The notes beneath the pieces are model-generated. The model made no database searches and was not told the origin of the DNA. It saw only the letters and a list, made by a program, of their open reading frames with translations. Below, one piece after another: positions 11,501-23,500 of a stretch of DNA of 64,000 nt. Source of the DNA: Carnegiea gigantea (taxonomy: Eukaryota; Streptophyta; Magnoliopsida; Caryophyllales; Cactaceae); assembly GCA_029747015.1 (NCBI GenBank), contig JAKOGI010000183.1:5001-69000 (forward strand). Reading direction: 5' to 3'. A program made the translations under genes and the position numbers. Position 1 is the first letter of the stretch. Each line of letters begins with the position of its first letter.

Positions 11501-14500
11501 GGGGAGGGGGTCTTCAGATTTCCTCGATGAAAAGCCACCTTGAAAGAACAGGATGGACTTCCTTTCCAGTTAAAATCTCTTCAGGGAAGTTGAAATCCTG
11601 GTTTGATCTAAAAAATATAATGCCCTTAGACCAAACATAAGATTCATTTACATGGGGGAATGACTCAAGTTTAAATAAAGCTTCTTGAATTTCATCTCTG
11701 CTGAAAGTATATCAATTTAAGCACTTTCAGAAACTTCAACCAAGGCTTGAACTTGCTGCTCTATCTTGATCCCCTCAATTAGAATATCCTCATTGAATAT
11801 TGGATCAGCTTATTGAACTTAAGTTGCCAAAATCTCCAACGCATCCTTGCACACTTTTTGAGCAATATTTGAAGCTCCATTTTTGCTGCTCGTGTTTGAA
11901 ATTGTATGGAGTATGTAGACAAGAAATTCCACTAAGTTATCAGTTTCTTTGAGAATACCAACGAGGACAAACTTTACATGTGCGAGCATTGCAGGAGGAT
12001 GATAGTCTTTAATGGATGCTAGAAGATAATGAAAAGTATCCTGGGTAGTAGTTCAACATCCAACATCACAAGATAAGATTTAACTTTGGCCACACTGTCA
12101 ATTATAGGAGCCTCTTATGGTAAGCAGTGCCATCTATGCTTTGAAAATATCATATGATGGCCTGAAAATTTTCTTGATAGGCTCATCTTCAAATGGGGGA
12201 TCTAGTTCAGTAATTCGAATAAGTTTAGAAAGCCATGAAGCAGGAGAAATCTAAATATTGATGTCGGTGTGACTTAAGAGTACAACTGAGATCAAAACCT
12301 CCTTGATTGTCACCACATCGTCAATGACTTTGGGGGTTATTGTTACACTTGAGATAAATGGCTTACAAGTTTATCCAACTATTCAAGATCATTGCACGAT
12401 AATCAGGGAGTAGGCAATTTGGTTCCAATTTTCAAACATTGGCCTGGAAATTCTTTTTTTTAGGAATCATTCTGGATTCAGTGACACCACGTTGGCTATA
12501 CAGATTTGATGGCCATACAGAACAAAACATCTCAGTTTCCAGCAACTCAAAGCAGAATTGTGTCAGCAACTCTCTGGGCAGATTAGACTTTTAGCAAAGT
12601 TCACTATTTTTTTTTTTTTCCTGGACTGTCTTTCCCCCAAGGAGCAGTAACTTTGTGTGTTAAAATAACTGCAAGCAAGCAGTTGGGGCTTGTGGTTTAC
12701 AGCAGTGGGTGATGGCAACAGTAGTTAGGTGCAGAACGAGTAGAGCCTGACACCAATTTGATAGAGACCTGGATGCTTTAATGTCAACTAAAGGAAGAAC
12801 TTCAATTTATGCCGTTTTAATAGGAGAAATTCAAGTTTCAGGCACTGAATACTTCGTAGTTCAGGAAGCGTACCCATTCCCTCTGTTTCTCATTTGTGGT
12901 TTATTTTTGTTCTGTTTCTATTTCACACTTTTGTTGCCACAAGATATAGAAAATTGAACGGAGGGAGGTTTGCCAATTTCCTCCAGGATGCACAGTTTCC
13001 CCTTAAATCTGTTGTGGTGTCATATGAGATAATTGGATATGTCATATGCTGAGCAGTGATGAACCCTTATTTAGTGGATGGGCCCCTGAATTTCAATCTC
13101 ATTGCATCTAGCATCTCAATGAAATTCACAGATAGGGAAAACGAAGGTTTTTTTGAGAGCTGGTCAAATGGCAGAGTTGGATGGACAAAGAGCAGAGAAA
13201 CTTAAAAATGCTGTCAAGACTATTCAAAGGAAAGTTAGGAGTCATCTCACCCATCAACATTTCCTTGCTTTGCGTGAGGCTGCTATTGTTCTACAAACAA
13301 CATCAAGGAGTAATTCTCTGGAAAATCCTGAAACATGATGGCCTGTTCTTTATAGACCATATTTTATTCTTTCTCAAAATCATACATCCGTCTCATCTTT
13401 TCTGTTCTTTCCATCTGCTAGAAAGACTGGCATACAGGCTTTATGAAAACAAGAGAAGAGGGACGGCTTCTATAAACATTCAGAAGAACTTGCGCAGACA
13501 CTTGTCCAGAAACTCCTATGCACAAGTCCTGTTCTCAGCACTCACCTTACAGGCAGGGTTACGGGCCATGGCTGCTCGCAATGAATTCAGATTTAGAAAG
13601 CAAACAAAAGCTGCTAAAACAGTTCAGGTGATTGTATTCCATGTTTGCATTATGAAAGATCCCCCATCAATTTTTAAAGATTGTTGTTGAACTGGATTAT
13701 TGCAGACTGTCTGGCGATGTTACTTTGCATTGTCATATTTTAAAAAGTTGAAATGCTCAGCAGTCATCGCGCAGAGCAGATGGAGGGGACGATTAGGTCG
13801 GAAAGAACTACGGAAACGAAGGATGGTATGATTCTTATTCTTATCCTTTCATGTTTAGGAATTGATGCTATATATTTTAATTTTTAAAAATGTTTTTGCT
13901 TGCTAGATGAATGATAGCTTTCTTCTATTTTATTTTTCTCTTTTTTTGTGATGAAAAAACTCGAGAAAGGAGTTGATGCTTGGTAGACAATTTTAGAATA
14001 ATACGTAGGGGTTGTGGTCCATGCATGAGAATCCCTTTGCAGGATTCCAGGTATCGAAGTAGCACCACAAGGAAACCAGTGATGTTCAAAAGATTTGGCT
14101 ACTGTTTGACACAAAAAGATCATTGTTGGCATTGTGACAGAAGGCAAACCAATGCGGGACGTCAAATAACTGACAGTTTAAAAAAGCCCGCCTGAGGCAC
14201 GCCCAGGCGCGCCTCGGTGTAAGGCTGCTGGGTCAACAACTCGGAGGGATGAGGTGCGCCTCAAGGATGCGAGGCTATGTTTCCCCTTTTTTCTTCTTTT
14301 TCTTAGCCTTGCCTTTAGTTTTTTTCTTCTTTTTCTTCCTTGGGAGCTAAAAGGTGAGCTAAAACTGTACCGTAAATACGTGCATTGGGGGAACTACGAT
14401 GATAAGATAACATGTCTTAAGGCTATTTGCGGTTTTAGTAGTCATATTGATGTCTAATCACATTTTTAATGCATTTATCTAGCTTGTTTCTGCAAAATAT

Positions 14501-17500
14501 GTTTTGTGAAATATGAGATACTTTTAAAATATTTTGCATAGAAGTGCTCCTCGCATTCATGATGCGTGAGCCTTCGCCTCGCACCTTGCGCTTCACGCTT
14601 TGGGACCCTATGCTCCTCAGTGCGCCTCGCGCTTTTTAAAACTAGGTAACTCACTGGTTGGGTGACTTGGTTATAGATGTCAATGTTTCTTTGCTGTGAA
14701 TGTGCAGTAGCCAGCAACAGAGAGTCATTACTTGCTGAATTTTCGTGCTTCGGATTTATGGACCAAATAAAATGACTACTAAATCTTCCTATATTTCTTT
14801 TGCTTAGTAGGTATTCAAGATCTTTTATATCTAGGTTCCAATTGATGCAACCTTTGCAACAATCTATTTTGGGATAACGTTGATTATCATCTATCCTACC
14901 TGGCTTACTAGAAGAGTGGCAAAATTCAATTGAACGAAACTGAGGGGTTCTCTTTAACGGTTCTGACATCTTATTGAATTGTCCTAATCTCAAAGCAGGG
15001 TGGATTATGAATCAAAAGCCTGTTACAGTTGACATAATGACATCCTGACGATTAGATACTGCAGCATAATCTCAATGTTTAAACCAGCCATGGCAGAATA
15101 TTTTTTCTGTTAATTGGTGAATAAAAAAGTTACCAGATCAACCTTCCTGATTCAGTCTGCTGCTGCTGATTGAAATATGCTATTGTACATAATTTCCTGC
15201 ATTGATTTTGAAGTTCTGCTGATGTACTTTCCCAATTTTTCAGGAAGCTAGAGAAACTGGTGCTCTCAAGGAGGCAAAGGATAAACTCGAGAAAAAGGTT
15301 GAAGAACTGACATGGCGTCTGCAATTTGAAAAACGTTTGAGGGTAATATGTACTTGATAGATTTGTGGATGCTAGTGATTTCAATTGTACAGGGCATTCT
15401 AATATCTGATCCTTGTGTTCACACATGAACATTTTAGTTATTTTTCTTGTATTGGTGCTATGTTCCTTGATGTTGCATGACAGAGTTTGAATAATATCCT
15501 GTCAAAAACAATAGTGTTGTTCTTACTATGGTTCTGCACAGACGGATATGGAAGAATCTAAAGACCAGGAGATATCAAAATTACAACAATCTTTGCAAGA
15601 GATGCAGAAGAGAATCGATGAAACAATTGATAAGCTGGCTAAGGAGCATGTGGCAGCTCAGAAGGCGAGTCAAGAGGTAGCATTCGTTGTCAAAAAAACT
15701 CCAGTTACTGCTGAAGATGCTGAAAAGAATGGGACTCTGATGGCAGAAATAGAAGCTCTAAAGGTATTCTTTCACCATATCTAGCTAGGAATCCAACCTA
15801 AGCTCAAAATTTAGATCAGGCAAAGGATGATGATGAAAGGCTAAATATTGTATTAACCATGTCAACAATGAGCTTAGAAATCAGAACGATTGAGCCTTGC
15901 AGGCTAATTATGGAATTCTTAAGTTTCGGTTTATGGCAGGATTTGCAGAAATTCTCTCTCACATGATACCTTACTTCCTCTATAAGTCCACAGAACAATT
16001 TGATGAGGTAAATAGCTAGAGTACAAAAAGCATGGCGTATGGGATCATTTATCTCCCTCCTTTGTGCCATTTAATTACCTTATTGCCCTAGTCCCCCCCC
16101 CCCCCCAAAAAAAAAAGTGCAGCTTCTAGTTGAATCATATTGGTGTTGCCATAGTTCAAGAGATGCTATTTAAATGTGCTTTGGGTAGATATTTATAGGT
16201 TGGAGGAGATAAAAATGATTTCACTGTAAGGATTTTTCACTGTGCATGTATTAATGACTTCGTCGTATATGATGTTGCCTTGGATTTCTTTGTTTCTGCT
16301 CTTTGGGTTTCATGGGTGGTTTTCCTGCTGATATTGTACAGGCTTCATTGGAATCAGAAAAACAAAGAGCTGATGCATGGGAACGGAAGTATGCAGAAGT
16401 TCAGCAATCAAGTGAAGAAAAACACAAGAACTTAGAAGAAACAGAGAGAAGAGTTCATCAACTGCAAGATTCTCTCAATAGGTAGCATTCATTTATATTT
16501 CCATGAATTTAGTATCTTTCAAGTGTTCCAAGTTAATGCCATTCATATGATTGATGAGATTATGCATCTCGTAGCGGAATTAACCCACCATCTGATAATA
16601 CTGACAAGTCCCTGTAAGAGTTTCTGGCTATGGATTGTAATATAGCATATCAAATGTCTAATTAAATTATTAGTGCAACATGCCGTGAAAGTAGCAAACA
16701 GTCAATACATCTCAAGGGTCTTTGCAATTGCAAGGGAATGCTACATTTGTCTAACCCACTTTTGCCCCACCCCAAGGGGGCTTTGGGAGGGACCAGGAGT
16801 CGATTCCATAGTGTCTAGTGGATTTCTACTGCAAAAGTTACAGTGGTTAACTTCTGGTGCCAATGAATGTGATAGGCTTTCAAGAGCTCTTTTAGGGTTA
16901 TGTATATTGAACGCCGACCTGAGAAGGAGTTTCCACTTCCAACTCACTTAAAATCTTTCAGCCAGCACTGCACAAATTGCTGTCTGGTTGTAGTGGCTTT
17001 GTAAATCATTTTAGTTTTAGGTGAATAATTTGAGCTATGTTTCATGCATCTTTGAACTTTCCATCTTTCAGCCAGCCATATCAATGCGTATTCACTGTTC
17101 ATCACATTTCTTGTTGGCACAGTTCAATGACTGTTTCGGAATGGGAAATGACCACATCATCAGCCCTTGATTACCCTTTGGGGAAAAAAAAAGATGTATT
17201 CAAGTCAGTCACGTCTAAGTAACTTACCACATCTATTATTGTAAACCTTAGTATATTATGCTAAATAGGATAACAAGCTCAATCCTTCCAAGTACAAGTA
17301 CCAACTTTTTTAAAATTCCCACTGCAAATAACTGTGATATGTTACACAATCACTAAGGCGATTTTGCAACACCACATCCATTAGTGCAATTGAACTGATA
17401 CTGCATTTTGAATCCTTGTGCTTCAACTTCATGATATAACTCAAGAGGATAGTTAATGAAATATTTCAGTTGCAATCTGGAAAACTTCATTCATGCCATG

Positions 17501-20500
17501 AAGGAACTTAAGATACATATAAGATATTGGCCGAGGTCCCAAGGAGGCAGCATAAGCAAGAAATTATGCATGCTTTAGTTATCGCCTGATGTTACTGACC
17601 AGCTGTAGAATACAAAAAGGCATATACTCTATGTCCAGTGTACTAATGATTTTAGTCCTCACCTTTACAAACTGTAGCACTCATTGTTTTTAGGGGAAAG
17701 GAAAGTATGCTTGTTAGGACATCATTCCAACTGGTCAATCTTAGATCTACTTAGTCTGGAGCTGATACCTTGTAGCTGACCTCCGCAACTATAGTGTATA
17801 ATATGAATATTATCCCTGTTTTCATGTATTGCAAGAGAATATATACAAAAATGCATGTTGTTCTGATGAAGGCTTATCAAGAACGGTACAATGTGTAAAA
17901 AAGTTCGCCCTATCAAAGACGGTGAAGTGTAAAAGATTGGAAAGACTTCTCCTGGTATCACTATTTGGAAGTCTACTTTAGCTGGGTTTCATCATTTAAT
18001 TTCTTGTAGCATTTATGGCTGAAGGATGGTCAAGAAATATTTTTTGCGCATGATATCTGGTGTACTGAAAACCACCTCAAATCCTATCCCTCAGTTGCTA
18101 AGTGTGGCCTAGTGAGAGGATGCTTGGTTGCATGGAGTGATGGATTGGGATGACCATCAGAAGCAATATGATTTCTTCAAGATTACCTACGGTCAGAAAT
18201 AGGAGGCCATTGGAAGTTTTCTGGAGTTGGTCTTATAAGGCTGATGTAGAGCCATGGGGCGCTGATACAGCACTGAGTTCAGGGCAACAAAGCTAGACTT
18301 GTTGCTAGGATTTTTGGCATTTTGCTTGAACTAGGAGAAGTTCTGATTTCTGAATTTTTCCAGCAATGGTATCCTAGGAATTTAAGTCTCTTCTATTGTT
18401 TGTTTCTTTGCTTAGGCAAAGGGAGTTGTTCCTGCCAATGATATATTGAAAAAGAACTTTTTGTCCGGCAGTAGGCTCACTCTGCAAAGGACAACAGGAG
18501 TCAGCTGAGCTAGCATCCCTTAATGCATTGTGCAAGGGCAACTTTTTGGCATTTGAGCTTGTCTTTATTGGAAATGGTCTGATTCAGACACTTCAGCCAA
18601 GGATGTGTTAGTGCTTGAAAGGAGCATAAGCAAGGTTGTTTGCCAAGAAGTAGAAGCAATTTGGTGGAGATGTGGAAGGAAAGGAACAGCTGACTTGTAA
18701 GGGCAATGATTCTTCTTTCCAAAATTCAATTTCTTTTTCACATGCAAGTTTTTATAGTAAAAGCCAAGTATTTGATAGCAATTACACTTGCCTTCTATTG
18801 ATTTGATGGAAGTGTACGGAAAAACTGTCTGTAGAGACTAGAGATTTGTGGATTTTTGTGTATTCATGGTCCTCTTAAATTGGACAACGTTGTTGGTGTC
18901 GGACTAGTGTTATACCTTAATCCCTGTGTACACAATGCTTGTGTGGATCCTGCTGCTAGCAAGGTATCAGAGGTTAAGATATATGTAGATTTGTTTTTGG
19001 TTACTCAAAACTAGATGAAGGGAGCACAAAATAAACAGGGCATGTCCTCTTGTAGTAGAACCTGTCTAGCGGGAAGAGAAGCCATTTTACAATGTATTGG
19101 GAATATATTTTGTTTCTGTTGAGAATTACCCAAAAATTAAAAAAAGAGAGAGGAAATTGAAAGCATTTTGTGATTTCTCTTCCCTTGTCTTGTCATATTT
19201 ATGATTGAAACTTATAGTCCCTTGCTATTTCCTGCTCGAAAATTGGTGACAGCATCTTTATCATGATCAGTAGCATCTTGGTTTTTCATTTCCTTTGTAG
19301 TGCTTTTGCATTCTGGTAGTTGGTTCCTTGGATTGAATCACCGTGGAAGCTCCTAGAGTTTATGTGGAAGTGAGCTCGAGAGTTGTACCTAAGAATTGTA
19401 ATTATCAATCCAATCCCCCCGTGGAAGTATAAGGCTCTCAACCCCCCTTTTTTTTCCGGAGAAAGATGACACAGTGGAGAAAACTGGTATTTACAAAAGT
19501 AGAAAAAATAGGCACTTTGGAGCAACTCTTATTGTTGGTGATCTAATCAATCAAGAATGGCCTTGTGCAGAGTTGTCTCAAGCTGTGGGCAAGTTGCTAG
19601 CCATACTGTTAACAAATTAATGCTGATTAAAGTTTTTTCGTTGACTGGGAACTGTTTCCTGGGTTCATCCTGCATACTAGATTAACTGAGATCTAGTTTA
19701 TTATGTTTATTGAATATTTCATTATTTGATGCTTTCCTAACATTCTGCCCTCTTTATTTCCAACACTTGTATGCCATTTCAGTTCCTTTCAAACTGTTTG
19801 CAGAATGTTTATCACATTTTTAATTCTTTTACCTAAAATTTTTTGCGGGTTTGTTAAAAAATAACCTTCTATTTGTCAGGGGTACAATTGTAATGCATAT
19901 GGGTCCCCTTAGACACTTTAACTTGATTCGTGCTGGCTGGCCGTTGTCTGTATCGGCTTGGCTGTGGATCCTGGTGTTGGAGATGCTAGTCTAATGTGAC
20001 GGCATCTAAGATGAGATTCATACCCTCTGCCTGGTCTTAGAGGTTATCTGACAAGTATTTTAGTAATGGAAGTTGATGGTCTATGTTTTTGTTTTACTAC
20101 AAGTGTGCCAGTTAAATAAGCTTGTAATTTGCTCAGCCATTTACTAGGTCTATATATTGCTTCCAAGCAGAGGTCAGGGAAAGATGTGACATGTTAACAG
20201 AGTTTGTAAGGAAGAAAAAATTTGTCTCATATGGTGTGAACTCTCTATGCTTAGATCAGGCAGATGATTGCAGCAAATTGTGACTGGAAGAATTGCTGGC
20301 TATTGAAGTTCCAATGTGTCATTTGATTAACTATAGGTGTGATTTAGCATGTCTCAGGATGATATTCTGCATGTCAGACCAATTCTCAGAGCTGAAACAG
20401 ATTTTGACCGCCTCATCAAACTTGAGCTTTACCTCAGAGCAAACTATCAGAGATGCCAGAGTTGATGGCTTCTCAACTTCCTCTGACGGTTCATCCTCTG

Positions 20501-23500
20501 ATTCTGATTTTCCTTTGCCGGTTTCTACTGTGACTACGGCAAACGTCTCCTTACTAAACCCTGATGTTCTCCAGCTAATAGTTCAGGATGTTTCACATAC
20601 TGAAACTACAGGTGAGTTCAGCCCTTCTAGTGTCGTCTCTGCTCTGTATAAAGGTCTGTCAAAATTCAAAACATTGAGAAGGAAATGATTTTGCACCACT
20701 CTACATGCTAGGAAGTAGGAAACTAGATTTCACTGATTCAATTGTCATTTCCCATGTGGTCTCTCTTTCTCATTATTTTGATAGTTTGTTTTCAGTCTTT
20801 TATGTAGAATCTGCTGACAGTAACTTTGCTGTCTTTTCTCTGTCTCTCTCTTGATGCTTGCATTGTGCAGGATCTGACAACTGGGAAAGTGATCAGGAGG
20901 GGGCCTTTGATGACTTCTTCTGATGGAATTGCTCTTCCTTCTGTTGTAGTTCCTAAAATCTATTAGATTGATGCATGTGGTCTTTCAGTAGGTACCCATG
21001 TCCTAATAGGATGACCCATTGTTCACATGGTAGGCTGTAGGATAACCAATTGTACAGATCCTTTAGAATGAAAATGAATGAGATTTATACCAAGTAGAGT
21101 GCCCTTTTCTTCTTCAGCATCAATTATTTATTTTTTTATGGAGTTGATCTATTTTGTTGGTCCCAAACAACTGCTTTTTGTACGAACTGTCCATAATCTT
21201 ACTAGCACATATTCTGCGGAGTAAGCTAGCTTGGGTATAATGTCTTCGAAGAACTAGATCCTTCAGTTTGTTTTTGAATTTTACGGGCCCATGGAGTTTT
21301 TGGAAGAAGGTAGGTTCTTAGATCAAAAAAGATATCTACATAGGCCTTTTTCTCTCTGCTTTGTTTACATTGTTCAACCATTATTGTGACTCGTTTTCTT
21401 AAATCAATTATGTCCTTTTACATCTGCCCAATGTACAACACCTGATCTGAACTATTGCTGTCACACTTAACCATTGTTTTTTCTTCACTTGAATCTTACG
21501 TTGCCCCTAGCTTTAGTGGTTGGAGTGGTCTTTGGCAAAGAACCAGAAACATTAACTCTCGGCAAATAACACTTTCTAGTTAAGTAGCCGACGAAATATC
21601 AGTTGCTTTGTATCAAAATTCTTTATAAGGCTGCACAGTGCTTTCTTTGATATTGCCCTTAACCGGCCTCTTCTTTTTTCTACGACTTGGGCATTTCTCT
21701 GCTCTCAAAGGCATATGTACAGTTTATCTCTTATCGCCCAGAAAGATGACTTTTCTCCCTCCTTCATCAGTGCCAGTTGAAGACCGCACAAAGCTGCATC
21801 ATCTGATCCAACCTCATCAGATATTAACTCACCTTTTGCCATTGCATCTTTGGTAAGTCTGTGTCTGGTCCTATCCGCTTGCTAATACCCTTTTGAGTGT
21901 CTGTTCAACTCTCATACTGCCTTATTCTCTTCTTTTGACTCTTCAATGTTCCTGTTGATCTGATTAGGGTGCCCAATGCTTTATATGATGGAAACGAAAA
22001 CTCTATGGGCCATGAACATGTGTATTCTCAATGGACCTGAAAAGTAGACACGGAGATGTTTTGTTATGCATATTGAGCAGGAAGCAGCTCAATTTTGTCA
22101 AACGGTGCGAATTTATGTGGGAAGTTGATCGACTTATGATGGTCTGAGAAGTTGAATGTAAAGAAGATGATCTATGCTGTCTGACTGGATTTTAATTGGT
22201 GACCTGAGAAACGCAAATTTTATTGTATCCTTATTATGACACTAATGATGCTGATGACATGACATTCAAGAAGAACGACAACAAAGGCTTTTGCAGCTTT
22301 TGCTATGAGGGACTTTTCAGTATATGCGCATTGTTCAAAGAGCTAACTCATTCGATGCATGGGTTCAAAAAGCAATATTTTATTTTCAATTGGAAAATGC
22401 CACCTCATTGTGATTTATAAGAATATGAGGCGTTCGTGGCCATAAGGATGTCTTGGTCCCATGTGAGAACAGCACACTTGGGAGTAGGATGAGTTTGGCT
22501 CAGGCAATACCTCCATTTTGAAAGGGCAAATCTGATTCAGGATTAGTTTGAAATATCCACCAATTTTTTTGATCTGGTGCTGAAGTCATATATGAATGCT
22601 TGATAGATGAGATATGTCTCACTCTGAAAGAAAGAATAGAGGATGATCTGTACTTGTCTGTCATCCCCTCTGGAATTGATATCCATCAGGATTATAGGTT
22701 AGTTAGGATAAACAGACTCTTTATATCCTGGATCATGGTGCAAAAAAATGCTATTTACTTTGAAGGGTAAATACAGTATACTTGTGGGTTTCAAGTATGC
22801 TTAGATGGTAAGATGGATTGAAAAATGCTTGGAATGGAAACATGAGTTGTCAAGTGGGGCAATGTGAATGTGTTATAGGGTAACAATGTCTGATGCAATA
22901 GTGATTGTCATGTATTTGGTGCTTCTCAGAGCATACTTGATTCTTCTTTGTTGATTTACCATTTTTTGGATTGGGGAGTTCCTGGTCCAAATCCTCACTC
23001 GATTTCAAGTTGTCCCTATTCATAAAACTTGTCATACTTTGCTTATCCTACATATTATTCTTCCCGATATCCTTTACCTAATGAATGTAACTTGTACTGA
23101 CGCTGCTGTATTTGGTTTTGTGAGCCTCTACTACAATATCAGATTCTCTGATTCTGAATTTAAGTTGTGCTAAATTACTTATTCAAGCTACGTTCCTCAT
23201 GTATTCTTAAAATTGATAAGCTAGCTCCATAATGCAAACCTCAATTGATAATTGTTACGCAAGATATCATACTTTTTTGCGGAGGTCTAATCTTTTCTGC
23301 CATCGGTATGGCACATGAACCCAAATCTTTTACAATTGTGCGACAGACTCTTTGAGGCAAGAATATTACCAAACTGACAATGCCATGGATGGGAAAGGCT
23401 CATATATCATCATTCTTTTTGGGGGGTCAACAATGGGGTGACTTTCATGTTCCCTTCCTTACTTTGGGAGAAAAAAGGGCGGAATACCCCCCATCCTCCC

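Noticed and set aside
16740..16950. Possible B-box (ggagtcgattcc) and SINE-like sequence
   Set aside because: No A box, tail or target duplication was found.
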